A stretch of 52,239 bases of DNA, taken from the NCBI GenBank assembly GCA_019119575.1, contig DWWT01000070.1, positions 1 to 52,239 of the forward strand, in the 5' to 3' direction. The notes under the pieces were generated by a model that worked only from the letters and a program-made list of their open reading frames with translations, made no database searches and had not been told where the DNA came from. Positions within the stretch are counted from its first letter, which is position 1. Each line of letters opens with the position of its first letter. The position numbers and the translations under genes were made by a program. The DNA is from Candidatus Enterocloster excrementipullorum (GTDB lineage: Bacteria; Bacillota; Clostridia; Lachnospirales; Lachnospiraceae). Shown one piece after another: positions 39,625-48,183 of the stretch.

Positions 39625-41148
39625 TCACCCGTCCAGCCGCTCATCCCACTGCCAGCCAAGGCGGCCGTACCTTCGGGTGATGGCGCGAATCTCTTTCTGC
39701 AGATCCTCGGTGAGTTCCCCGCTCTTTAGGCGCCACTTCCAATTGATTCCCACAGTGGACGGCTTGTTCATCCGGCAGGTGTTGTCATATCCCATATAGT
39801 CCTGAATCGGAATGACGCACAGGTTTGCGCGGCTTGCCATAATCAAACTGATAAATGAGGTGTGCAGGTACTGTCTGGGCGTGTATTTGTCGCAGATATA
39901 AGCCCGCGCCAGCCGGCGCTCATCCTCCCGGATGCTCTCAAACCAGCCCCGGATGGTTTCATTGTCATGGGTACCGGTATAGGCCACGCAGTTTTCCGTA
40001 TAGTTATGGGGAAGATAGTCATTTGCACAGCCCGAGTCACGGGAGTCAAAGGCAAACTCCAAAACCTTCATGCCGGGAAAGCCCGTATCCCGCACAAGCT
40101 GGCGCACCGAATCCGTCACATACCCCAAATCCTCGGCAATGACCTCCTTCTCTCCCAGCACTTCCCGCATCCGGCGGAAGAGATCCATTCCCGGCCCTTT
40201 CTCCCAGTGACCGCCGATCGCAGATTTTGCCCCATAGGGGATGGAATAATACTCATCAAATCCGCGGAAATGGTCAATGCGCACCACATCATAGAGAGAA
40301 AAACAGTGCGCCAGACGTTTCATCCACCAGTCATATCCTGTCTGCCGGTGATAGTCCCAGCGGTACAGGGGATTTCCCCAGAGCTGACCCACAGCGGAAA
40401 ATCCGTCCGGAGGGCATCCTGCCACCGCCAGCGGCACATTGTCCTGATCCAGCTGGAAAAGCTCGGGGTGCGCCCAGGCATCCGCGCTGTCCATGGCCAC
40501 GTAGATGGGAATATCCCCGATAATGCGCACGCCCTGGCGATTGGCATAATCCTTCAAAGCCTGCCACTGCTTATAAAAGGTAAACTGCAGATACTGCTGG
40601 AACTCAATGTCAAAGTACAGCTCCCTGCGGTAGTAGTCCATGGCATAGCCCCAGCGCAGCCGGATATCCTGTGCCCACTCGGTCCAGGGCGCCCCGTCAA
40701 AACGGCCCTTGACTGCCATAAAGAGAGCGTAATCCGAAAGCCACCAGCCATTTTCCTCCATAAAGCGGATATAGTCAGGGTTTTGGCTGATGTTGCTGCG
40801 CTCATAAGCTTTCCGCAGAAGGGGATAGCGGCCCTCGTACATCTTCTTGTAGTCGATGGTGCCCTCCTCTTCCCCCATATCCGCTTTCTCGCACTCCTCA
40901 CGGGTCAGAACGCCCTCCTCGATGAGCGCCTCCAGGTCAATGAAATAGGGATTGCCCGCATAGGTGGAAAAGGACTGATAGGGAGAATCCCCGTAGCTGG
41001 TGGGGCCCAGGGGCAGAATCTGCCAGCAGGTCTGTCCCGCCGCCTTCAGCCAATCCACAAAATCATAGGCACTCTTTGAGAAACAGCCGATGCCGTACTT
41101 AGACGGCAGGCTGGTAATGGACAATAAAATTCCCGCTCCTCGGTTCAT
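39625..41148 (-). CDS. malQ: 4-alpha-glucanotransferase (amylomaltase)
   Basis: 507 residues of the GH77 family. Motifs include the N-terminal RGAGILLSITSLPSKYGIG, SYGDSPYQSFSTYAGNPYFID, DIPIYVAMDSADAW, VRIDHFRGFDEYY with the catalytic Asp, AEDLGYVT with the acid Glu, and YTGTHDNETIRGW. It transfers glucan segments between maltodextrins and releases glucose. The ATG after AGGAGG overlaps the stop of the phosphatase gene by four bases. It is the last gene of a maltose-type PTS operon. Confidence 0.96.
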   Translation of the reverse strand: MNRGAGILLSITSLPSKYGIGCFSKSAYDFVDWLKAAGQTCWQILPLGPTSYGDSPYQSFSTYAGNPYFIDLEALIEEGVLTREECEKADMGEEEGTIDYKKMYEGRYPLLRKAYERSNISQNPDYIRFMEENGWWLSDYALFMAVKGRFDGAPWTEWAQDIRLRWGYAMDYYRRELYFDIEFQQYLQFTFYKQWQALKDYANRQGVRIIGDIPIYVAMDSADAWAHPELFQLDQDNVPLAVAGCPPDGFSAVGQLWGNPLYRWDYHRQTGYDWWMKRLAHCFSLYDVVRIDHFRGFDEYYSIPYGAKSAIGGHWEKGPGMDLFRRMREVLGEKEVIAEDLGYVTDSVRQLVRDTGFPGMKVLEFAFDSRDSGCANDYLPHNYTENCVAYTGTHDNETIRGWFESIREDERRLARAYICDKYTPRQYLHTSFISLIMASRANLCVIPIQDYMGYDNTCRMNKPSTVGINWKWRLKSGELTEDLQKEIRAITRRYGRLGWQWDERLDG

Positions 41149-42047
41149 CGCTTTTCCTCCTGGCTCTGCTGCATTGCATTTTCCCCGGCCCAAGCCGTTT
41201 TTCCTGTTGTCAAAATGATCCCGCAGTGGTCGGAAACCCTGGGATAATTCTTGCCGTCAAATATAATGCGTGAGGAATCTGCCTTTACGCCGCGGGAACA
41301 CCAGATATAGTCAATCCGCATTCCGCTGTTCTCCCCGCGCTCTCTCCAGCCGTCAATAACTGTCTGCACGGTCAGCCCCTCGTCCCGTTTGCCGGCCGTC
41401 TCATAGGTATCCTTCCATCCATGGGATTTTACATAATCATATCCCTGTCCCCGCACATTGGCCGGGCTGTTAAAATCCCCTGCCGCCCACACGGAACCCC
41501 GGGTTCTTTTTTCTCTCACACCGGACTCCAGGCGGTCCCACTGCTCCTTAAAGGGTTCTTCCCCATCGTCCCACCAGCCCATATGAACCGTGTAAAACCA
41601 GGCGTCCTCCCTTTCGTCCGCTGCCCGGGCCCGTATTCCCAAAGCCTTCCTCGTCTTCCAGTTTCCGTAGTCCTGCGTGCGGCTCAAAGCGATCTGATCC
41701 GTCTCCTTGATGGGACTGCGGCTGAACAGTGCCAGTCCCTCGTCGTAAATCCCATATCCCAATTTCACCGGCAGCCAGGTCCAAAAATACGGGCATCCCT
41801 CTGCCTCAAGCAGAGCTGCCAGACGGGCCGCATGATTCCCGCGGCGCACAGTTCCCGCAAAACCCGTGCAGGGAACATAGCCCTTTAAAGCATCTTCCGC
41901 AAGAGGCGGCTGGCCTGTCTCCTGGTTTACCTCCTGAAAGGCCATGATATCCGGCCGCTCTTTGAGAAGGGCTCTGACCGTGCAGGCCAGGCCGTTCTCA
42001 TAATCCTTTTCCGCCAAGCTGTGCGTATTCAACGTAAGAATCTTCAT
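41145..42047 (-). CDS. mapP: Endonuclease/exonuclease/phosphatase-family protein, probable maltose 6'-phosphate phosphatase (MapP-like)
   Basis: 300 residues of the EEP fold: MKILTLNTHS at the start, FQEVNQ near residue 37 (Mg ligand Glu), a YTVHMGWW segment, AAGDFNSPAN and a C-terminal SDHCGI with the catalytic His. Such folds act on phosphate esters. Between a maltose/glucose-type PTS gene and malQ it fits MapP, the EEP-like phosphatase that removes phosphate from maltose 6'-phosphate in Enterococcus and Lactobacillus, so that free maltose can be used. The operon order PTS, phosphatase, glucanotransferase supports this, but the family alone would also allow other substrates. Confidence 0.75.
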   Translation of the reverse strand: MKILTLNTHSLAEKDYENGLACTVRALLKERPDIMAFQEVNQETGQPPLAEDALKGYVPCTGFAGTVRRGNHAARLAALLEAEGCPYFWTWLPVKLGYGIYDEGLALFSRSPIKETDQIALSRTQDYGNWKTRKALGIRARAADEREDAWFYTVHMGWWDDGEEPFKEQWDRLESGVREKRTRGSVWAAGDFNSPANVRGQGYDYVKSHGWKDTYETAGKRDEGLTVQTVIDGWRERGENSGMRIDYIWCSRGVKADSSRIIFDGKNYPRVSDHCGIILTTGKTAWAGENAMQQSQEEKR

Positions 42048-42072
42048 TTTTTCTCCCAGAACCTCATTTAAT

Positions 42073-42102
42073 GGGCAGCGCGTCTTTCAAAGAGCGCCGC
42101 CC
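42073..42102 (-). terminator. Attenuator-like hairpin after the PTS gene
   Basis: On the minus strand GGGCGGCGCTCTT and AAGACGCGCTGCCC pair with two bulges, followed by ATTAAATGAGG. It lies between the PTS gene stop and the phosphatase start, so it may reduce expression of the downstream enzymes. Confidence 0.5.
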
Positions 42103-42112
42103 ATCTGAATTA

Positions 42113-44362
42113 TCACAGGATATCATTGATATCGGATTTGAGCACATCGGCCTTGGGTCCGTAGACCGCCTGGATTCCCCCGTCCTTCTTGATAAGTCCA
42201 AGGGCGCCCTCTGCCTTCCATGCAGCCAGGTCAGCCACTTTCTCCGGATCCTTCACTGTCACGCGGAGCCGGGTCATGCAGGCGTCCACCAGGACGATAT
42301 TTTCCCGTCCTCCCAGGAGCCCGATGATTCTCTCCGCCTGGCTTCCGGCCGCTGAAGCGCTTCCGGATGTCCTGGCAGCGCCGGTTCCCGCGTCCTCATC
42401 GTCGGATGCGTTCTCATCCGTATAGTTTCCCAGACGTCCCGGCGTCGCATAGCGGAACTTTCCAATCATAAAGTATGCCACAAAGTATCCAATGATAAAG
42501 AATGCAATCACACAGATTACAAAGTTAATGATATCGCCTGTAAGTCCCGCCTGCACCGACATGGGGATCCGGGTGATGAACTCCAGATTTCCAAACGAGT
42601 GCAGCCGCAGATCAATAATGCCTGCCATGGCAAACGCGCATCCCTGCAGAATCGCATACACAATATAAAGAGGCAGCGCGCAGAACATGAACATGAACTC
42701 CAGGGGTTCGGTCACGCCGGTGAGGAACACAGCCAGCACCGTGGAGAGGAACATGGATTTATACTGCTTTCTCTTATCCGCATCTACCCTGCGGTACATA
42801 GCCAGAGCGATTCCTGTCAAAAGGCCCGTGGCGCCTATCATCTGCCCCACCTTAAACCGGGCCGGCGTTACGGTGGCGAGAAGATTGGCGTAAGATTCCA
42901 TATCGCCCGCATTCTTAAAGTTAATCAAATCATTGGCCCAGGCCAGCCACAAAGGATCCTGGCCAAATACCTGGCTTCCCGCATTGACGCCTGTCTGGAT
43001 CATATAGGTGCCTCCAAAGGAGGTGTAATTCATCGGTATGGTCAGCATATGATGCAGGCCGAAGGGAAGGAGAAGCCTCTCCAGCGTTCCGTAGATAAAG
43101 GGTGCAAGCACCGGGGATGTGGAAGACGAATTCGCAATCCACACGCCGAAAGCGTTAATTCCCGTCTGCACCACCGGCCACACCAGAGCCATGATAATAG
43201 AAATAATCACGGACCAGGCAATGACCACCATGGGCACGAACCGTTTTCCGTTGAAAAAGGAAAGGGCATCCGGAAGCTTTCTATAATTATAATATTTATT
43301 GTAAATTACTCCCCCTGCAAAACCGGATATAATGCCCACGAACACGCCCATGTTCAGAGCCGGAGCTCCCAGCACGGAAGTGAAATATCCATCTACCGGA
43401 ATCTCCCGTCCAAACAGAGTGTGGGTTACGGCCTCCGGATCTGCCAGCATGTCTGCGGTAACTCCGAAAATCGCACCGGTGATGGAATTAATCAGTATAA
43501 AGGCAATGACTGCTGCAAACGCGCCGCCTGCCCTCTCCTTTGCCCAGGAGCCGCCGATCGCAGCCGCGAAAAGGATATGCAGATTATTGATAACCGCCCA
43601 TCCGATGCTCTCCATGGTGCTCCCCACCATGTAAATCATATGTACATCGGCGCCGCCCATCTGCACCAGCTTGCCAAGGCTTATCATCAGTCCCGCAGCG
43701 GGCATAACCGCGATAACGGTCATCAGCACCTTGCCCAGCTTCTGGAGAAAATCAAAGTTGAACGACAGCTTCTTCTTTCCGGGCGCTTCTGCGGCGGACG
43801 GAGTTTTTTCCGGCTCCGCAGTCTTCGGCTTCTCCTCCTGCTCCTCCCCGCTTTTTTTCTCTTCCGGACTGTCTGCGGCCTGCTCCTGTGCGACGATCAA
43901 AACCGGATCCTTTCCCGCCTCGCAGGCGCCTTCACAAAGCTTTAAGCTTCTGCCGTCCATACCTCCGCACACCAAAACCGGCGTTATAGGATTCACATTT
44001 TTCTCTCCCAGGGCCTTTAAATCCACCTCTGCGATCAGATCCCCGGCTTTTACGTGATCCCCGGTCTTCACGTGGGCTGTGAAGCACTCACCTTTCAGGA
44101 CCACTGTTTCCAAACCCACATGAATCAAAAGCTCCAGCCCATCCTCTGTGCGGAATCCATAGGCGTGAAGGGTATCTGCCACAGAAACCACCTCGCCGCT
44201 CACCGGGCTGACAATCTTTCCCTCTGTGGGGATCACTGCGATACCATCTCCGATTATCTTCTGGGAAAATACAGGATCCGGCACCTGCTCCAGCGGAACG
44301 GCCCGGCCTGTAAGGGGCGCCAGAATGGAAACACATCCGTTAGCGCTTTCATTGCTGCTCAT
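42113..44362 (-). CDS. PTS glucose/maltose-type transporter EIIA-EIIC-EIIB
   Basis: 749 residues in the order A, C, B. EIIA (about 10-155) has H66 and H81 (DGLELLIHVG); a charged E/K/P linker runs from about 160 to 200; EIIC (about 205-640) has around 10 helices with PAAGLMISLGKLV, FVGIISGFAGGV and GVTEPLEFMFMF; EIIB (about 670-749) has the phospho-cysteine C695 (VDACMTRLRV). The glucose-superfamily IIC with downstream MalQ and MapP-like genes points to maltose uptake as maltose 6'-phosphate, though glucose is possible. Its promoter carries an inverted repeat array and the divergent LacI gene is 270 bases away. Confidence 0.92.
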   Translation of the reverse strand: MSSNESANGCVSILAPLTGRAVPLEQVPDPVFSQKIIGDGIAVIPTEGKIVSPVSGEVVSVADTLHAYGFRTEDGLELLIHVGLETVVLKGECFTAHVKTGDHVKAGDLIAEVDLKALGEKNVNPITPVLVCGGMDGRSLKLCEGACEAGKDPVLIVAQEQAADSPEEKKSGEEQEEKPKTAEPEKTPSAAEAPGKKKLSFNFDFLQKLGKVLMTVIAVMPAAGLMISLGKLVQMGGADVHMIYMVGSTMESIGWAVINNLHILFAAAIGGSWAKERAGGAFAAVIAFILINSITGAIFGVTADMLADPEAVTHTLFGREIPVDGYFTSVLGAPALNMGVFVGIISGFAGGVIYNKYYNYRKLPDALSFFNGKRFVPMVVIAWSVIISIIMALVWPVVQTGINAFGVWIANSSSTSPVLAPFIYGTLERLLLPFGLHHMLTIPMNYTSFGGTYMIQTGVNAGSQVFGQDPLWLAWANDLINFKNAGDMESYANLLATVTPARFKVGQMIGATGLLTGIALAMYRRVDADKRKQYKSMFLSTVLAVFLTGVTEPLEFMFMFCALPLYIVYAILQGCAFAMAGIIDLRLHSFGNLEFITRIPMSVQAGLTGDIINFVICVIAFFIIGYFVAYFMIGKFRYATPGRLGNYTDENASDDEDAGTGAARTSGSASAAGSQAERIIGLLGGRENIVLVDACMTRLRVTVKDPEKVADLAAWKAEGALGLIKKDGGIQAVYGPKADVLKSDINDIL

Positions 44363-44399
44363 CTCATTTAACCTCCCATTTATGTTGTCTGGCTTTCAT

Positions 44400-44427
44400 T
44401 TGCATTTATAATGCAACCGATTGCATT
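44400..44427. promoter_or_regulatory. Overlapping MalR-like operators
   Basis: TTGCATT, AATGCAA and TTGCATT follow each other with 3- and 4-base gaps, forming two overlapping inverted repeats: 44400-44416 and AATGCAACCGATTGCATT at 44410-44427. The second is perfect over 7-bp arms with a central CG. It lies just after the -10 box of the PTS promoter. It resembles the TGCAAnCGnTTGCA operators of MalR-type LacI proteins. Confidence 0.72.
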
Positions 44428-44428
44428 A

Positions 44429-44457
44429 AATATATTTTGTTTGCGCAGGTTTTTCAA
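44429..44457 (-). promoter_or_regulatory. Promoter of the PTS-mapP-malQ operon
   Basis: Minus strand: -35 TTGAAA (44452-44457), 17-base spacer, -10 TATATT (44429-44434). The operator pair starts two bases downstream, covering the transcription start. Confidence 0.68.
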
Positions 44458-44571
44458 GCCTTTTTTACAAAATTCTGGTGTTTCTCCTTTTTTCACAAGA
44501 ATTGCCTCCTGTTTTTGTGCAATATTCGCATCAGTTCTCCCGGATTATTTGCATTTATTTTGCGCAACAAA

Positions 44572-44600
44572 TTGACTTTGTTTTTATTTTGGATTAAAAT
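44572..44600 (+). promoter_or_regulatory. Promoter of the divergent lacI gene
   Basis: -35 TTGACT (44572-44577), 17-base spacer, -10 TAAAAT (44595-44600), 36 bases before the ATG. A TTGCGCAA palindrome at 44560-44567 just upstream may be another half-operator. Confidence 0.65.
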
Positions 44601-44635
44601 GGAAAAAACAGATTTCAGGAAGAAAGGAATGGCAT

Positions 44636-45682
44636 ATGGCAGTAACGATAAAAGATGTGGCGGCGCTTGCCGGCGTTTCCCCCTCCACCGTGTCAAGAAC
44701 CTGCAAGGACAATCCCTCCATCAGCTGGGAAACAAAAGAAAAAGTGCGCCGGGCCATGGCGCAGCTGGGATATGAGCCAAATTTTCAGGCCAGCAATCTG
44801 GCCACGCAGAATTCCCGGGCCATCGGCATCATTCTGCCGCCCTCGGAGCGGGAAGCATTTGAAAATCCTTTTTATCTGGAGGCCATCCGCGGAATCAGCC
44901 AGTTCTGCAACAAGCGGCAGTACAGCAACACCGTGATTACCGGACGGGATGACCAGGAAATTCTGCAGGTCATCCGAACTATGACCCGGAGCGGCCAGGT
45001 GGACGGATTTATTCTGCTCTATTCCCGTCAGAAGGATCCCATTGCGGATTATCTCTACAGCGAAGGCCTGCTCTATGTCCTGATTGGAAAAGCCTATCAA
45101 TTTGCCAACCAGACCATTTACATAGACAACGACAATCTTCTGGCCGGACGCGAGGCGGCGGAGTACCTTTACGGCCTGGGTCACCGGCGGATCGCCTACA
45201 TCGGAAGCGACATCCGGCTGATGTTCTCGGCAGACCGGCGCTCCGGCTGCCAGCTTGCTCTGCTGGAAAAAGGCCTGTCCCTTCGGCCGGAATATTTTGC
45301 GGAGGTTCACTCCCTCTCCGAAGCGGGAGAAGCTCCTATCCGCCAGCTTCTGCAGCTTGCCGAGCGGCCCACCGCCGTCATCGTCAGCGACGATATTCTG
45401 GCCGTGGCCCTGGAGCGGGTGTGCCTGGAGATGGGCATCTCCATCCCAAAGGATCTGTCCATCCTTTCCTTCAACAATTCCCTCTTTGCCCGGCTCACTT
45501 CCCCGCAGCTCACCTCGGTGGATGTCAATTCTCTTCAGCTGGGAACGGAGGCTGCCTCACAGATGATCAACCATATTGAAAATCCCAATCTGCTGGCCAC
45601 CAAAATCATCGTGCCCCATCATATTATAGAGAGAGACAGCTGCGCGCCCCCGCCTACTCCAGAGAAAGAAAATGAAAGTTAA
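44636..45682 (+). CDS. LacI-family regulator, MalR-like
   Basis: 348 residues. The helix-turn-helix VTIKDVAALAGVSPSTVSRTCKDN is at about residues 3-26, then the hinge YEPNFQASNLATQ and a sensor domain with DDILAVALERVCLEMG near the C-terminal third. The divergent position, facing the PTS operon across TTGCATT operators, and the PTS/MalQ context make it a MalR-type maltose regulator. The last 29 bases overlap the convergent phosphoesterase gene. Confidence 0.9.
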   Translation: MAVTIKDVAALAGVSPSTVSRTCKDNPSISWETKEKVRRAMAQLGYEPNFQASNLATQNSRAIGIILPPSEREAFENPFYLEAIRGISQFCNKRQYSNTVITGRDDQEILQVIRTMTRSGQVDGFILLYSRQKDPIADYLYSEGLLYVLIGKAYQFANQTIYIDNDNLLAGREAAEYLYGLGHRRIAYIGSDIRLMFSADRRSGCQLALLEKGLSLRPEYFAEVHSLSEAGEAPIRQLLQLAERPTAVIVSDDILAVALERVCLEMGISIPKDLSILSFNNSLFARLTSPQLTSVDVNSLQLGTEAASQMINHIENPNLLATKIIVPHHIIERDSCAPPPTPEKENES

Positions 45683-46166
45683 AATGGGCTTCCCCCGCAT
45701 CGTCCAGGGTCATAACCGCATAGGAGGGCGCATGGCCCTCCTGTCTGGGATAGGAGAGACTTCCCGGATTCAGCACGATCAGATCCTTGTCTCCCCTTCT
45801 CCTGTCCACATCGTAATAGGGCCTGTGCGTGTGGCCGAACATCACGATATCATATCCCCGCGCCCTTGCCTCCTGGCGCAGATATTCCGTACCCACCGAC
45901 ACATTGTAGTAATGCCCATGGGTGAGCAGCACCCGGTATCTGCCGATCTCCACATCCCGCTCCCGATCCAGTGAAGAGAAAAAGTCATTGTTCCCGGAGA
46001 TCATCTGCATCTGGCAGGTCTCATTCACCCAGGACGCAATCGCATACTCGCTCCCCTCCGCGTCTCCCAGGTGGATAAGCATATCCAGCGGTTTCTCCTT
46101 CTCAATCACCTGCTTTAAATTCTCATCCTTCCGGTGGGTATCACTGACAATCAATATCTTTTTCAT
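45654..46166 (-). CDS. YfcE/MJ0936-family metallophosphoesterase (first copy)
   Basis: 170 residues. Metal-binding motifs: SDTHRKDENL (about 8-17), HLGDAEG (about 32-38), SGNNDF (about 57-62), THGHYYN (about 82-88) and FGHTHRPYY (about 109-117). The family splits phosphodiesters or phosphomonoesters with Mn2+ or Mg2+; the natural substrate is not settled. It is the last gene of an operon, and overlaps the RdgB gene by four bases. A second family member lies at 49.4 kb in the same operon. Confidence 0.9.
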   Translation of the reverse strand: MKKILIVSDTHRKDENLKQVIEKEKPLDMLIHLGDAEGSEYAIASWVNETCQMQMISGNNDFFSSLDRERDVEIGRYRVLLTHGHYYNVSVGTEYLRQEARARGYDIVMFGHTHRPYYDVDRRRGDKDLIVLNPGSLSYPRQEGHAPSYAVMTLDDAGEAHFNFHFLSLE

Positions 46167-46771
46167 CCCTGCAACTTCAGCTCCCTCTTTAACAGCTCCT
46201 TCACCGCCCTGAGCGCCTTGCCCCTGTGGCTGATTTGATTTTTCTCATCCATGGTCAGCTCCGCAGATGTCTTTGCAAACTCCGGCAGGTATAAAATGGG
46301 ATCATACCCAAATCCCCCGCTCCCCGCAGGCGCATAGGCAATCTCCCCTTCCATGGTTTCCTCCGCATGGAGCACCCGCCCGTCCGGAAGAACCGCCGCT
46401 ATATTGCACACAAAGCGGGCGCTCCGCTCGCTCCCCTTCGCCTGGGAAAGCCGGTCGATAATCACCTGGTTCTTGACCGCATAGGAGGTATCCTCCCCCA
46501 GATAGCGGGCGGAATAAATGCCGGGCTCCCCTCCGATATAATCCACCACAAGGCCGGAGTCATCCGCCAGCACGATATCCCCGGTCAAATTCCACACAGC
46601 CCGGGCCTTTATCTCGGCATTCTCCCCAAAGGTCTTCCCATCTTCCACAATTTCCGGATTTACTCCGGCCTCCTTCATAGAGAGCACCGGGAGCTTGAGG
46701 TCTTCCAGTATAGCCCGGATCTCCCGCATCTTTCCCTCATTTCCTGTGGCAAATATAATTCTGTGTCCCAT
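46163..46771 (-). CDS. rdgB: XTP/dITP diphosphatase (RdgB/HAM1)
   Basis: 202 residues. FATGNEGKMREI near the N terminus, GKTFGENAEIKARA, ADDSGLVVDYIGGEPGIYSARY in the middle and GGFGYDPILY all match the family, which removes non-canonical purine triphosphates from the nucleotide pool. The ATG was chosen over a GTG one codon earlier. It shares one base with the stop of the papain-like lipoprotein gene (TGATG), an overlap typical of coupled translation. Confidence 0.96.
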   Translation of the reverse strand: MGHRIIFATGNEGKMREIRAILEDLKLPVLSMKEAGVNPEIVEDGKTFGENAEIKARAVWNLTGDIVLADDSGLVVDYIGGEPGIYSARYLGEDTSYAVKNQVIIDRLSQAKGSERSARFVCNIAAVLPDGRVLHAEETMEGEIAYAPAGSGGFGYDPILYLPEFAKTSAELTMDEKNQISHRGKALRAVKELLKRELKLQG

Positions 46772-48183
46772 CACTCAATCTCCTGCTTCTGTGTACTTTT
46801 CCGCTGGGTATAAACTTTCAGGCAGACATTGCATCCCTGGGTTTCCTCCACATGTTCCCAGCGCTCTCCGTCATAGCTTAGATAGCCCTCACCGTCCGTC
46901 AAATCCACCTCGGCGATTCCGTCGCCCGAATCGTACTCAATCGCCACCGGATGTACCGTTCCCGGCGTCATTATTTTTATAATTATAGCAAACTTTTCCC
47001 CGTCATCCAAGAGTATTTTTTCCTCAAAAGGAATGGTATAAAATCCCGCATGGGAAAGTTTCCCCCGGGCCAGAAGGCTCCGGCTGTTAAGCCCGGCCGC
47101 TTCTTCCCCGAAGGGCAGGCGGCGGGCCAGATATATCTCGTACTCCGTGTCCTTATCCGTGGCGTAAAATCCGGCCGCAGCCAGAGTCTCGTCCTCTCCC
47201 GCCTCATACGCTGCCCCAAACCACGCTTCCTCACTTCCGTATCCGATCTGCCCAATCCATCCGCACAGGTCTCCCTGATAAATGCGGTCGTAATTGTCCG
47301 CCGGCTCGATTCCTGTGTATACAATATTATTTACCCCAATGTTTGTATCATAGTAGGAAACATAAAAATATCCCTGATCGCCGAATTCTTCCCCCCAGCT
47401 GTTAATACAGAGGAATGCGCCGTCCCCTTCGGGCTCTACGGAAAAATTCTCCTTGGGATAGGTATCATCCCATCCCACAATCACGGAATCGTGGTTGGGC
47501 TGCGCCTGCCCCGTATAGCAGTAGGCATTTGTCCGCGGGTTGTAGTGGATGGATTCATCCATACCGTTCTCCATGGAGGTATAGAGGGAACTCTGCACAC
47601 CCCCTTCCCGATAAACCGCCTGCTTGATGGCCTCGTAATCTTTGGAAGGAAGAATCTGGATTTCCTGGACATGGCGGCAGGCCAAAAGCCCATCCGGGGA
47701 AATCCCGTCCCCATAAGGATCCTCCTCTGCCAGCACCGGCCCCTCCCAGGAGAGAAGATAGGCCATGGACATCGTATACTCCCCTCCCTCATCCTGATCC
47801 AGCTGAAAATGATTGTGCATGGTCATATGATCCACGGAAAATGTCAGATCTTCCTCCGGAAGGAGGGAGGAAGACAGCGCGGCGAGAGAGGCAAAGGCCC
47901 AGCAGGTTCCCAGATTGCCCTGATTGCCAATGCGGGGCGCACGTCCCTCCTGCCGGTAGTCGTAGACAGCAGGGAGATCGTCCGCATCCGCCTCTGGCAT
48001 CGCCTCTGCGTCCGTCTCCGGCAGCGTCCCTGTCTCCGGCTCCGTCTCCTCCCTTGTCCCCGCCTGCTCTTCTGCCTTATGTCTCCCAGGACCGCCGCAG
48101 GCGGCCAGACAGAATACAACAGACAGAAGGAGCCCGAACCATGTCAGCCTCCTCCTCTTCTCTTTCGTTTTCCCCCTGCTCAT
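46771..48183 (-). CDS. Papain-like (C1) cysteine peptidase lipoprotein with lectin-like domain
   Basis: 470 residues. N-terminal lipoprotein signal (lipobox LAAC, C29), an acidic E/T/A/D linker to about residue 70, then a C1 peptidase domain: oxyanion Gln Q88 and nucleophile C94 in GNQGNLGTCWAF, His in PNHDSVIVGWDD and Asn in CINSWGEEFGDQGYFYVSY. After that comes a region (about 320-455) with TDKDTEYEIYLARRL that resembles the lectin-like domain often fused to such peptidases in Clostridia. So it is a surface protease acting outside the membrane. Its place between a tRNA/rRNA methylase-type gene and rdgB is odd but the overlaps (4 bases and 1 base) show one operon. Confidence 0.87.
   Translation of the reverse strand: MSRGKTKEKRRRLTWFGLLLSVVFCLAACGGPGRHKAEEQAGTREETEPETGTLPETDAEAMPEADADDLPAVYDYRQEGRAPRIGNQGNLGTCWAFASLAALSSSLLPEEDLTFSVDHMTMHNHFQLDQDEGGEYTMSMAYLLSWEGPVLAEEDPYGDGISPDGLLACRHVQEIQILPSKDYEAIKQAVYREGGVQSSLYTSMENGMDESIHYNPRTNAYCYTGQAQPNHDSVIVGWDDTYPKENFSVEPEGDGAFLCINSWGEEFGDQGYFYVSYYDTNIGVNNIVYTGIEPADNYDRIYQGDLCGWIGQIGYGSEEAWFGAAYEAGEDETLAAAGFYATDKDTEYEIYLARRLPFGEEAAGLNSRSLLARGKLSHAGFYTIPFEEKILLDDGEKFAIIIKIMTPGTVHPVAIEYDSGDGIAEVDLTDGEGYLSYDGERWEHVEETQGCNVCLKVYTQRKSTQKQEIE

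Noticed and set aside
42599-43945. 448-residue plus-strand open frame opposite the PTS gene
   Set aside because: His/Gln/Arg-rich translation typical of antisense to membrane helices; the PTS gene is certain.
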